In this document: in pieces, positions 1 through 9,400 of the stretch
How the letters are laid out: every line of letters starts with the position of its first letter
Numbering within the stretch: the stretch's first letter is position 1
NCBI GenBank assembly: GCA_041689775.1
Contig: JBDNFP010000171.1
Span: 1 to 32,766, forward strand
From: JBDNFP01 sp041689775
Lineage (GTDB): Bacteria > Bacteroidota > Bacteroidia > Cytophagales > Spirosomataceae
Length of the DNA stretch: 32,766 bases
Reading direction: 5' to 3'
Made by a program: the position numbers and the translations under genes
Notes under the pieces: generated by a model
Told to the model about the DNA's origin: nothing
What the model saw: the letters and a program-made list of their open reading frames with translations, nothing else
The model's database searches: none

Positions 1-310
1 TCAAGGATTACGACGAGGCAATTCGCTTGGACCCAAATGAAGAGATTTATTTTAATAATCGAGGTAATGCCAAGAAAGACCTCAAAGACTACGAAGGAGC
101 GATCAAGGATTACGACGAGGCAATTCGCTTGGACCCAAAGTATGTGAATGCCTACAATAACCGGGGAATCGCCAAGAAAGACCTAAAAGACTACGAAGGA
201 GCGATCAAGGATTACGACGAGGCAATTCGCATAGACCCAAAGTATATGCGTGCCTATGATAACCGGGGTGATGCCAAGAAAGACCTAAAAGATTACGAGG
301 GAGCGATAAA
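1..310 (+). repeat. 102-bp direct repeats encoding TPR units
   Basis: Near-identical DNA units recur with a period of exactly 102 bp (34 codons). The same 37-bp stretch starts at 1 and at 103, and most of it recurs at 205. They encode consecutive tetratricopeptide repeats with the pattern DYEGAIKDYDEAIRLDP. Identity at the DNA level points to recent duplication of the unit, and the array probably continues to the left of the window. Confidence 0.9.
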
Positions 311-1217
311 AGATTACCTGCAAGCAATTGAACTTAGTAGTATTTATAAAAATAAATGGTGGGATGTGGCTTGGTGCTACGGAGAATTAGATCGTTCACA
401 TCAGGCCATTACCTATTACACTCGGTATCTCACTAAGTTTCCAAATAGTACCTCAGCCCTGAACAATATTGCCGTACAATATGAAGAAGTTAGTAACCTA
501 GAAGATGCGTTTCTGCATAGTAAAAAGGCACATGAACTTGATCCAGAAAATGAAATGTACGAACGTAACTACCGGCGGATAAAAGAAAATTTCAAAAAAA
601 TGGATGAAAATATTACACGATCAGTAGATGCTTTATTTCGCAGTTTACAAGATTATGCAGTGATTGATCTAAAACGGATGCTTGATAGTGCTGATTACGA
701 AAGCAAATATGGACGACTTGCAATCCCAATTGCCTTAACTACCTTCTCGATACTTGATATCATCGGCTCTTTAATAAAAGAGAGAAATTCCATTAAAAAA
801 AATGGAGACAAGGGAATTAAAGAAAACTTGACCTCTGCATTTACATATTTTTATTCTGATACAATCAAAATAAAAAACTTTGGGATGGTAATAAACTTAT
901 ATCGTCATGGCATGAGTCACTTATTCTTTCCAAAAGGTGTAGGGATACATAATACAAATAAAGTATCTAATATTATAACATCAGATGGTGAGATTTATAA
1001 TTTTAATGTTAATGTTAATCCTTTTGCAAATAAGTTAATTAAAAAACTGGATGACTATGATAAAATTATTAAAGATAATTGGGAAAATATAGTATTAAAT
1101 TATCCCATTTATGAAGAAAGAATCAATAAAGATTTTCTTGATCACATAAGAGATTTACCTAAATCTCCTTCGAAAGTCATAATAACTTCAAATACTACTC
1201 TACAATACCCTCCCTGA
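3..1217 (+). CDS. TPR-repeat protein with C-terminal HEPN-like motif (5' partial)
   Basis: The reading frame is open to the left edge (first full codon at base 3), so the true start lies outside the window; the TTG at 27 is inside a repeat and is unlikely to be the start. The N-terminal half has three almost identical 34-residue TPR units and then diverged TPR-like helices to about codon 185. TPRs mediate protein-protein contacts. The C-terminal half is AT-rich, helical and of no family I recognise, but it contains RHGMSH (bases 903-920), which fits the R-x4-6-H motif of HEPN ribonuclease-like domains. The next gene starts 2 bp after the stop, so the two are almost certainly co-transcribed. 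The TPR call is certain. The HEPN call rests on one short motif and is tentative. Confidence 0.85.
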   Translation, partial: KDYDEAIRLDPNEEIYFNNRGNAKKDLKDYEGAIKDYDEAIRLDPKYVNAYNNRGIAKKDLKDYEGAIKDYDEAIRIDPKYMRAYDNRGDAKKDLKDYEGAIKDYLQAIELSSIYKNKWWDVAWCYGELDRSHQAITYYTRYLTKFPNSTSALNNIAVQYEEVSNLEDAFLHSKKAHELDPENEMYERNYRRIKENFKKMDENITRSVDALFRSLQDYAVIDLKRMLDSADYESKYGRLAIPIALTTFSILDIIGSLIKERNSIKKNGDKGIKENLTSAFTYFYSDTIKIKNFGMVINLYRHGMSHLFFPKGVGIHNTNKVSNIITSDGEIYNFNVNVNPFANKLIKKLDDYDKIIKDNWENIVLNYPIYEERINKDFLDHIRDLPKSPSKVIITSNTTLQYPP

Positions 1218-1219
1218 AC

Positions 1220-2623
1220 ATGTCTTCTCAAGCGTATTTCGATAATATCCAAAGCCACATCATCAAGCGACTCCACGTGGCGGAGCATTCCATCCGGGTA
1301 GTGGTGGCTTGGTTTACCGATCCGGTCTTGTTCGATATTCTGCTGAGCAAGCAAAAGCTGGGAGTGCGGGTGGAAGTACTGATGGCAAACCACCGCTTCA
1401 ATCACGAATCGCGCTTAGACTTTGAGGCACTCATTCAAGGAGGGGGCTTGGTGCAGTTTGTTGGTGATGGCGACGAAGGTTCTCCCCTGATGCATAATAA
1501 ATTCTGCATCGTGGACGAAAAAGTGCTACTTTTTGGGTCCTATAACTGGACGCGTAAAGCCCAGAGTAACCACGAAAGTATCACCATCATCGACGACGAC
1601 AGTGCACTTGTTGTTGATTTTCTACAAGAGTTTGCCTCCCTCAAAGCACAACAAGCGGGAGAAGGTACGGTGCAGGCCGATTGGGGAAAAATCGTAATCC
1701 GGCTCGAAACATTGCTAAACGTCATTCGGCTGGAAGACGAGGAAGATATAGAGTATCAGGTTTTGAAAACCAAAGCACTACTACCCAAAGAGCAACTACC
1801 CGACTCCCTGATGGAGGTTTCGATGCTATTGGAAGCCGTAGAAAAGGGCCACTACGCCGAAGCCGTAAGGAAAATACAGGCGTTTCTGAATCGGATGAAA
1901 CAGCTAGTGCTGCAAAGCGATGTAGAAGTATCGGCCTTGCAGTTGGAGATCAAAGCTTTGGAATGGCAGATAGCGACCTTGGAAGATGAGTTTACGGAGC
2001 TGGAAAAACTAGTGTATCAATTCTCGGTAAAACATAGCATCGAGCTGGGAGAACTTATTCTGATGATCTTGATTCTGAAAAGGCAGATAGCCGAAGCGGA
2101 AAAAGATCAAAAAGCCGCACAAGAAGCAGAGAAAGACTACTCGCAATACAAACAAGCCCATGATAGCAATAAAACGAAAGTTGTAAACCCTTTACGGCCC
2201 GATGAGGCAGTGTTTATCAAAGATATTTACCGAAAGGCTTCAAAGCTCTGCCATCCTGATAAAGTAGGTGCAGATCCTGAACAAAAGAAGGTGGCGCATC
2301 AGGTTTTTATTGAACTAAAAGATGCGTACGAAGCCAACGACTTGGATAAAGTAGCCAAGATTTACCGTGATTTACAGCAGGGTATTTACCAGTTTGGCGG
2401 AATGGTATTAAGCCAAAAAAGCAAGCTTTTACAAAGACGCACGGTCTTGCTCGACAAACGAGAAGCAATCGAGATAGGTATTCAGACCTTAAAAGAATCG
2501 GAGGAGTACCAAAAGGTAGTTCAGGTCGGAGATTGGGATAATTATTTCGCAGACATCAAGCAACAGCTTCTTCAACAGAAAAAGGAATGCGAGCAAAAGC
2601 TGGCGGGCTTGTCGGCGGTATAA
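1220..2623 (+). CDS. Phospholipase D-like / J-domain protein
   Basis: 467 residues. Residues 1 to about 140 form a PLD-like domain with one HKD motif: H92-x-K94-x4-D99 followed by GSYNW (G106, S107, N109). PLD superfamily members with a single HKD usually dimerise to build the active site and include nucleases such as Nuc as well as phospholipases. Residues about 165-320 are charged and helical, probably coiled coil. Residues about 325-390 resemble a DnaJ J-domain with the diagnostic HPDK at 345-348, which in that family stimulates Hsp70. A second coiled-coil-like stretch ends the protein. There is no signal peptide, so it is cytoplasmic. The ATG lies 2 bp after the upstream TPR gene, so the pair forms an operon. 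The substrate (DNA, RNA or lipid) cannot be told from sequence. Confidence 0.8.
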   Translation: MSSQAYFDNIQSHIIKRLHVAEHSIRVVVAWFTDPVLFDILLSKQKLGVRVEVLMANHRFNHESRLDFEALIQGGGLVQFVGDGDEGSPLMHNKFCIVDEKVLLFGSYNWTRKAQSNHESITIIDDDSALVVDFLQEFASLKAQQAGEGTVQADWGKIVIRLETLLNVIRLEDEEDIEYQVLKTKALLPKEQLPDSLMEVSMLLEAVEKGHYAEAVRKIQAFLNRMKQLVLQSDVEVSALQLEIKALEWQIATLEDEFTELEKLVYQFSVKHSIELGELILMILILKRQIAEAEKDQKAAQEAEKDYSQYKQAHDSNKTKVVNPLRPDEAVFIKDIYRKASKLCHPDKVGADPEQKKVAHQVFIELKDAYEANDLDKVAKIYRDLQQGIYQFGGMVLSQKSKLLQRRTVLLDKREAIEIGIQTLKESEEYQKVVQVGDWDNYFADIKQQLLQQKKECEQKLAGLSAV

Positions 2624-2761
2624 TGTCAACCAAATCCGTGGGTAGGATCATGGTATGGGGAATCTATCAGTTATAAAAAAATCACCCTTTGGTAAGGACA
2701 AAACACCCGTCCGTGTCTCTTACACTATGAAGATCTCTATTTGTATTAATTCCTACCGTTT

Positions 2762-4276
2762 ATGAATACCCAAAAAGTCTTTCACCCCAAACTCTGGATA
2801 GGTATAGCCTTGCTTGCCAGCGTCGCTTTCGCCGCGATGATTTCCCCGGAACCTATGAAATCAGGAAAAATCCTTCCCAAATCTTCCCCCAACATCCTCT
2901 TTATCCTGGTCGATGACCTGGGCTGGACGGACATCGGTGCTTTTGGCAGCAGCTTCTACGAAACCCCTAACGTGGATGCCCTTACGGCCAAAGGCATGAA
3001 GTTTACCAACGCCTACGCGGCCTGTCCGGTTTGCTCGCCTACCCGGGCCAGTATCATGACGGGCAAGTATCCCGCCCGCATGAGTACGACGGATTGGTTT
3101 GGAGCACCCCAGCCTAGTACGGTGGCTAAACATTCGACCAAAGACCGTCCCTTGCTACCGGCACCTTACGAAGAGAACATGGCCCTGAGCGAAACCACCC
3201 TTGCCGAGACCCTCAAAAGCAACGGCTACAAAACCTTCTTTGCCGGCAAGTGGCATCTGGGCGAAAGCGAAGAGTTCTGGCCCGAGCATCAGGGCTTTGA
3301 TATTAACAAAGGCGGATACTCATCAGGCTCTCCTCGGGGTGGGCATTATTTTACGCCCTACGCCAACCCCCGTTTGGAAGACGGACCTCCCGGCGAAAAC
3401 CTGACGAACCGACTGGCCGATGAAACCATCTCGTTTATCAAACAGAACAAGGCCGAGCCCTTTTTGGCCTACCTATCCTTTTACTCCGTACATACGCCCC
3501 TTGGCGCTCCGAAGGAGTTAATTGAGAAGTACGAGGCCAAAAAGAAAAAACTGGCGCTGGAAGACCAATGGGGTACCGAAGGGGAGCGCAAAGTACGCCT
3601 CACGCAGTGCCTACCCGTGTACGGGGCCATGGTAGAGTCTATGGATAATGCGGTAGGGAAAGTGCTTGCCGCATTGAAAGAAAACGGCGTTGATCAGGAG
3701 ACAATTGTGGTGTTCATGTCAGACAACGGCGGGTTATCTACCTCCGAAGGCCACCCTACCTCCAACCTCCCGCTTCGGGCCGGAAAGGGCTGGCTATACG
3801 AAGGCGGTATTCGCGAACCGATGGTGATCTACTGGCCGGGCGTAACCAAAGGGAAAAAGGTGAGCGATCAAATCGTGACGAGTACCGACTTCTACCCCAC
3901 GCTGCTGGAAATGGCCGGATTACCGGCCTTACCCAATCAACACCTTGACGGCAAGAGCATCGTGCCCGCTTTGAAAGGAAAGAAAATGAACCGGGGACCG
4001 GTCTACTGGCATTACCCGCACTACGGCAATCAGGGCGGATCGCCCGGCTCGGCTGTACGCGACGGCGACTGGAAGCTTATCGAGTGGTTTGAGGAAGGCC
4101 GCACGCTGGAGCTGTATAATCTCAAAGCGGATATTGGCGAAATGAATAATTTGGCTACCAAGTACCCCGATAAAGTGAAGGAAATGCACGCGATGTTGAA
4201 AGACTGGCGGGCCGAGGTAGGGGCGCGGATGCCTTCGAAAAATCCGGCGGCGAAGGCGTCGGCTTCCGGGAGGTAG
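2762..4276 (+). CDS. Secreted type I (formylglycine-dependent) sulfatase
   Basis: 504 residues. The N-terminus (basic start, hydrophobic residues about 12-25, AFA) is a Sec signal peptide, so the enzyme acts in the periplasm or outside. The sulfatase fold is clear: the metal-binding start NILFILVDDLGW (D51, D52), and CSPTRASIMTG with Cys91, the residue converted to formylglycine in C-x-P-x-R sulfatases. Further on come GKWHLG and DNGG, conserved substrate- and Ca-site segments. Length is normal for the arylsulfatase A-like (S1) family. It removes sulfate esters, most likely from a glycan, but the target cannot be read from sequence. It stands alone on the plus strand with its own terminator. 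The large sugar-utilisation locus beyond 6451 is a plausible functional partner. The ATG at 2762 directly precedes the signal peptide. Confidence 0.92.
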   Translation: MNTQKVFHPKLWIGIALLASVAFAAMISPEPMKSGKILPKSSPNILFILVDDLGWTDIGAFGSSFYETPNVDALTAKGMKFTNAYAACPVCSPTRASIMTGKYPARMSTTDWFGAPQPSTVAKHSTKDRPLLPAPYEENMALSETTLAETLKSNGYKTFFAGKWHLGESEEFWPEHQGFDINKGGYSSGSPRGGHYFTPYANPRLEDGPPGENLTNRLADETISFIKQNKAEPFLAYLSFYSVHTPLGAPKELIEKYEAKKKKLALEDQWGTEGERKVRLTQCLPVYGAMVESMDNAVGKVLAALKENGVDQETIVVFMSDNGGLSTSEGHPTSNLPLRAGKGWLYEGGIREPMVIYWPGVTKGKKVSDQIVTSTDFYPTLLEMAGLPALPNQHLDGKSIVPALKGKKMNRGPVYWHYPHYGNQGGSPGSAVRDGDWKLIEWFEEGRTLELYNLKADIGEMNNLATKYPDKVKEMHAMLKDWRAEVGARMPSKNPAAKASASGR

Positions 4277-4297
4277 TTTGCACTAGCTATACATATG

Positions 4298-4340
4298 AAG
4301 AGTCCTGATAGTCAAACACTAGCGGGACTCTTATTTTTTT
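4298..4340 (+). terminator. Rho-independent terminator of the sulfatase gene
   Basis: A perfect 8-bp stem (AAGAGTCC at 4298-4305, GGACTCTT at 4325-4332) is followed by ATTTTTTT. It begins 22 bp after the sulfatase stop codon and is correctly oriented for it. Confidence 0.85.
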
Positions 4341-4437
4341 GTATAACAATCTGTTTTCCGATCAGATGTTTTGTGTACTTTGGAAAAGGATGGAGCCTAA
4401 TGGCAAAGAAGCCGTAGGATGCCGCGCGTCCCGAAAG

Positions 4438-4611
4438 CTACCTTTGGTCGTCAACTGACTCTTGTTCCATTTCGCCCAGCTCACTAATAGCTGGCTTGCC
4501 ATTGACGTTAAAGGCTAGGTTGAATGTTCTACTGTTTGCATGCTTGTACAAAAGATCTCTATGAAATTGAAGAGTATCTTTTGTATGGATTATAATGGGA
4601 ATTTGCTGTCT
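4438..4611 (-). pseudogene. Possible remnant of the 3' end of a gene
   Basis: The minus strand is open for about 57 codons, ending with a TAG at 4438-4440. The reading contains segments such as FNLAFNVNGKPAISELG and a charged, polar tail typical of a protein C-terminus. There is no start codon of the usual kind, and a stop (4612-4614) precedes it just where the AT-rich gene region begins. It may be the surviving end of a gene broken by arrival of that gene. I recognise no family, and an open frame of this length could be chance. The rest of 4341-4639 shows nothing I can name. Confidence 0.3.
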
Positions 4612-4639
4612 TTAAAGTATAGTTTACAACATTTGTATA

Positions 4640-6181
4640 ATGGATAAAAAACTACAAGCAAAAAATTATTTAGATCAGGTTTTAAATGACTTGGATAGGC
4701 AGATATTAAATGAGGCTCTACAATGCTATGTACATGACCTTAATAGAGCAAGTTATATAATGATATGGGTGTCAATTGTTGAGTCACTCAAAAGAAAACT
4801 ATACCAGCTTGTTGAGTTAGAGTATGTATTGGCAAATGAGGCAATTAAGAAAATTGAGCAATATGAAAATGAAAGTAAATCTACTGATAGACTTATTTTG
4901 GACGAATCTGTTAATTGTGGAATAGTTACAAAAGAAGAAAAAGTTAAATTACTTTTCATATGGACCCAAAGGTCCATCTTTGCTCACCCTTATTATAAGG
5001 TGCCAATAGATTCAGAAATATTACATGCCGTTGATCAAGCACTAATAATCACTCTTTCAAAAGCGATAGTTTATGATAAGAAAATGATAGATGAAATTTT
5101 AAATGCTGTTAGAGATATTCCTTATTTTGTAGAAGGTAGTATTGAAGCTGCAAAAAATTATGCAAATAATTTAATTAAAAGAATTCCCGCTAGTCGGTAT
5201 CAATATACTTTTAATTATTCACAAAAAATTATTTTTGATATCCTCCAAGAAAAAGTTGGTTATGATTCAAAGACAATAAATAAATTTAGAAGTATTAATG
5301 TTATAATACTTCAACAAGATGCTGTCAAGTTTAAAAACGACGAATGGAATCTTGAACGTAAAGCTGGACTCTTCCCTCGTGCATGTTGGCTAGGTTTCGC
5401 TGCATCGTCCACTTGGGGAAAACTACCTGAAAGGGTTCAAGATATTATGATTAACTATGTTACTAGTGAGTCTATTATGAATGAAATAAGACATTTAAGC
5501 ATATTAAAATCAGTCTATAATTGCGATGATATAAAGATCGAGCATCGTACTAAGCTAAAAGCAATATTCGATGATATGCCTTTCGAATATATAAATAGTA
5601 TTTATGCAGATAATAATGAAATATTTTATCGAATTATTGATCAATTAAAGTCGACTAGTTTTAAGATTCAAAATATAGTAATATCATATTTAAATGAAGA
5701 TAAAGGAAAATTATTTTTACAAAATATTGATTTCGAAAAATGTATTGTTGTTGCATCAATGGTTCGTATTGCTGCATTTGAGAATAATTTTATGGCATCT
5801 GAATTAATAAATAAAATTTTTAATTCAGATAATAATGATTACTCAGACGAATTTAAGTTTGGACTAATTATTGGTTGTTTTTTAGATAAAGAAATGTTTG
5901 TGAAATTTCATTATAAACTTGATGAAATTTATAAATTTATTGATATTTTAAATAACTTTGATAATATTTTTATTGAAAATGTTTTTAACTTTTTAGAACA
6001 AAAGTTAAAAAGTATAGATAAAGACAAAATATGTTATCAGTCTGAGATAATTAAAAAATATATTCAATCGAAAAGAAAATTCAATTTCTCTAATATATTT
6101 CTAGAAAATCGAATTATACATTTCCTTAATCATGCTCAAATCATCATACAAGACTGCCCAGAAAAAGATTTGCCTTTCTAA
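4640..6181 (+). CDS. Unknown AT-rich gene with N-terminal HEPN-like motif
   Basis: 513 residues with no signal peptide or membrane segment, probably cytoplasmic and almost wholly helical. I recognise no full-length family. Near the N-terminus, R111-SIFA-H116 followed by PYY sits after a hydrophobic helix, which fits the R-x4-6-H signature of HEPN domains, often RNases in toxin-antitoxin and defence proteins. The remaining 400 residues show only helices rich in Lys, Asn, Ile and Asp. The gene is strikingly richer in A and T than the sulfatase before it and the sugar locus after it, which suggests horizontal acquisition. The first ATG follows an A/T-rich leader. The functional idea rests on one short motif and is weak; that it is a real gene is well supported by its length and clean frame. 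Confidence 0.75.
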   Translation: MDKKLQAKNYLDQVLNDLDRQILNEALQCYVHDLNRASYIMIWVSIVESLKRKLYQLVELEYVLANEAIKKIEQYENESKSTDRLILDESVNCGIVTKEEKVKLLFIWTQRSIFAHPYYKVPIDSEILHAVDQALIITLSKAIVYDKKMIDEILNAVRDIPYFVEGSIEAAKNYANNLIKRIPASRYQYTFNYSQKIIFDILQEKVGYDSKTINKFRSINVIILQQDAVKFKNDEWNLERKAGLFPRACWLGFAASSTWGKLPERVQDIMINYVTSESIMNEIRHLSILKSVYNCDDIKIEHRTKLKAIFDDMPFEYINSIYADNNEIFYRIIDQLKSTSFKIQNIVISYLNEDKGKLFLQNIDFEKCIVVASMVRIAAFENNFMASELINKIFNSDNNDYSDEFKFGLIIGCFLDKEMFVKFHYKLDEIYKFIDILNNFDNIFIENVFNFLEQKLKSIDKDKICYQSEIIKKYIQSKRKFNFSNIFLENRIIHFLNHAQIIIQDCPEKDLPF

Positions 6182-6191
6182 TCCCGCTAAC

Positions 6192-6208
6192 CCCAATTTG
6201 TAATTGGG
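6192..6208. repeat. Short perfect hairpin after the AT-rich gene
   Basis: CCCAATT and AATTGGG (7-bp arms) flank the loop TGT, 10 bp after the stop of the preceding gene. It has no T-tract, so it is a poor intrinsic terminator. The sequence after it (about 6210-6290) returns to the GC level of the host genes; together they may mark the right-hand edge of the AT-rich insertion. Confidence 0.35.
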
Positions 6209-6381
6209 AGTTGCATCACCAAGCGTTTATAACCGGGACGCGTATTTGCGACGAAGGCTAACGCCGCTTTACCATGGTCTGTACTACCTCAACCAAAACA
6301 TCACTCTTGCCTATGTCCCTCTGGCCCCTGGCAGCTACCCAGTTATACACATTGAAGCACAATACGCAAATTGCTTTCTAC

Positions 6382-6425
6382 AAAAAAAACCGAGATAAAG
6401 GTCGAATAAACAACCCCTATCCCGG
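6382..6425 (-). terminator. Rho-independent terminator of the SusCD/DUF1080 locus
   Basis: Read on the minus strand, a 15-bp stem (arms 6411-6425 and 6390-6404, four G-U pairs) with a 6-nt loop is followed by eight T residues (6389 down to 6382). It lies about 25 bp past the stop codon of the DUF1080 gene and closes the long minus-strand transcription unit. Confidence 0.85.
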
Positions 6426-6450
6426 CTAACTCTAAACAGCTAACAAGCTA

Positions 6451-9400
6451 TTAGTTCTTCTTTTTCTTCTTCTTACTTGGTGTCGCTTCTACGGGTGCAG
6501 CGGGGGTTTCCTTCACCGCCAAATCCTTCACCCGGATATTCCGGAACTTCACTACTGTGCCGTGGCCCAGGAAGCCAATGTGTCCAGTTGGATTCGTTAG
6601 GCCCGGGTGCTCCTTGTGGTCGGCAGTACCGTTTTTGGTAGCTTCGGCAATGTCGCCGTCCACGATGGTGGTACCGTTCAGGATTATCTTGATCTTGGAG
6701 CCTTGCAGAATCACTTCTTCGTAGTTCCACTCCCCAACGGGTTTGAGGGCCCCACGCTTCGCCGGGATAATTCCGTATACCGAACCGTGGTACTGGTACG
6801 GCTGTAAGTTGGCGTAGATAGGAGCGGTATCGTCCAGAATCTGTAATTCGGCCAATCCTACGTAGGCCGCATCGCCCGTCAGCGGGGCGCGGATACCCAA
6901 GCCGTTGTTGGCTCCGGGAGTCAATTGAAACTCAAAGCGGAAATTAAAGTCAGCGTACTGATCTTTGGTATACAAGTTACCATTGCCCCGACCCGTTGGG
7001 TACGTCACAATCGCACCTTCTTCAATGACGTAGTCTTGGGTATTGCCAGTCCATTCGTGCATGTTGGTACCGTCGAACAGCACTTTGAAGTCTGCCTTCT
7101 TCTCTTCCTCACTCAGGGTAAAGGGCTCCGGGCGAGATAGTTCTTTTACGTAAATGTCGCGGTAGAATACCTGCGTACCGTGGGCTTGAAGTTCCAGCTG
7201 CTCCGATGGGAAAATCGGAAGCTTGCGATCCCAATAGTTTTCCAGGATCACGTTATCCACTACCCGTACGCCGTTCAGGTCTACCGTCACGCGGTCACCA
7301 ATCATTTTGATGTAGAACGAATTCCATTCGTTGATAGCGTTGTCGGCTACTTGCGTGGGCTTGGAAGGATTCTTTTGGTTGTTGTACAAGCCACCCGAAC
7401 CTACCTGTGCTCCCACGCTCACGCGTGACGTATCCCAGATTTGTACCTGTGGCGTACCGCGTAGATAAATACCAGCGTCGCCTTCGGGTTCGATCTTCCA
7501 GTCGACGTACATTTCAAAATCACCGTACTTCTTTACCGTAGCCAGGTTGTCGCCTTTACCCGTAAACACGAGTTCGCCGTTTTTAACCACCCAACCCGTC
7601 CGCATCCGTTCGTCGGCCTTCGCTTGCTTTGCCGCTAGGGTATCAGGGCTCATCGCCGCCCGTTTGATCGGGTTTTCGACCAATCCTTTCCAGCCCGTCA
7701 GGTCTTTTCCGTTGAATATAGCCACAAAGCCATCGCCCTTCGGTAGCTCCGAAAGGTGCTTTTTAATGGCCTCTTTCTGGTACTCGCTATCCTGACCTTC
7801 CAGTACGTTCATGGTTTTGGTCAGTAAGGACGTTACGGCACTACCGTTGAACTCAGGGTTAGCGAGGGCGATATTCATCACAGCCTGCGCCGCCGCTTGC
7901 TGTACCGGGCGGTCGTCGAGGTAGTTGCCCGCTACGAGTAGCGACTCAAACGTTTTGTTCTTTTGAAGTTCTTTCAGAATAGCCGTCTTTTGGTCGGCCG
8001 TCTTGGCAATCGTAAGCGCCTTACGCAGGAGTAATACTTTCTGAACCGGCGTAGCCGCCGACATACTGATACTCTTCACGTAGCCTTTCACGGCTTCATT
8101 CAGGTACCCCGCATTGGTGGTAGTACTTCCTATGGTATATAGTTCTTTCGCAGCATCCTGATCCGACCAGCTTGCCAAGGCAGCAATCGCCGATTGCTGA
8201 GTAGTTGCGTCAGTATCCTTAAAAGCAGCCACAACGGCGTCCAGAGCCCGCTTGCCTCCTACGCTCGCCAACACCGGCAGGTAGGCGGCCTTCTTGCCCG
8301 AAGAAGCCATTTCGCTCAGTAGTAAATCCGTTTGTTGATTTACGGTTCCTTTTCCTTTGATCGTTGCCTTGATCGCCTCCTGCACCGACCCGATTTCGGC
8401 AGCTGAGCTAGCCGAATTAAGCAAGGTGAATAGCTGAGCGACGTCTTTGGTGGTCGCTACGCTTTTCAAGGCCGTATAAGCAGCGGTTTTCACACTGGCA
8501 TCGGTACTTTTCAGCAAGCTCGTAATCGTTCCCATTTTGGAATCAGCCCGGCGGGCGGCCAGTACTTCTACCATGGCCACCTGAGCCGGCGACGAAAAAG
8601 TCAGAATCGCCAAGGCTACCTGATCTACTACACTTTTCCCTTTCATCGTCAATACTGCTGTTTTCAACGTACTGATCATAGCCGCATCGGTTGTTTTCAA
8701 GAGAGGAAGGTATTTTACAAATACCGCCTCACCGCCTACTTTACCTGCGGTAGAGATAGCAGCCAACTGCACAGCTTTATCTTTACTGGAAAGTAATTGC
8801 AAAACGACCGGTAACGCTTCCTTTGCATTAATTCGGCCGAAATAGGCCACTATATCCGCCTTTACCGCAGGAGATCCTTTGGCCAGCGATCTCAAAAGAA
8901 GGGCAGAGATGGCAGCGTTCGATGAAGGTTGTAGGTACTTCAAGGCCGCGGCGCGGTACTCAGCATCGGTGCTTTCGGCTGCTTTCACCAACGTAGCAAC
9001 GCTGGCGAGGGTACCCTGCGCATCGGTCAATATTTTCAAAGCGGATGTACGGGTAGCTACCTGATGCGACGCTCCGGTCTTGCCCATCAACGATTGGGCG
9101 GCGGCCGTTACAGTCTTCGACTCACCGTTTTCAAGTAGTCGGTTGAGATAGCGTAGGTAGTAGCCCGTGGCGTTAGATTCGTCATACACAAACCCGGCCT
9201 TTTGGGCAGCATTGAGAAGCAGTGCCTCCGAAGAAGGAGCGGCAATCTGAGCCAGCGCGTAGTGTGCCACCTTCCGGGTTGTTTGCTCATTGCTCGTCGC
9301 GTAGCGCTCAATCACGGGTGCGGCTTCTTTGTACTGCATGTCACCCAGGGCCTCTACAAACGATAGGTGATTGTCTCCCCAAGGTTTACCAAGGCTTGCC

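Noticed and set aside
6204..6398. Plus-strand open frame of 64 codons starting at a TTG
   Set aside because: Its end overlaps the terminator stem of the opposite strand, the start is weak, and the composition is not gene-like.
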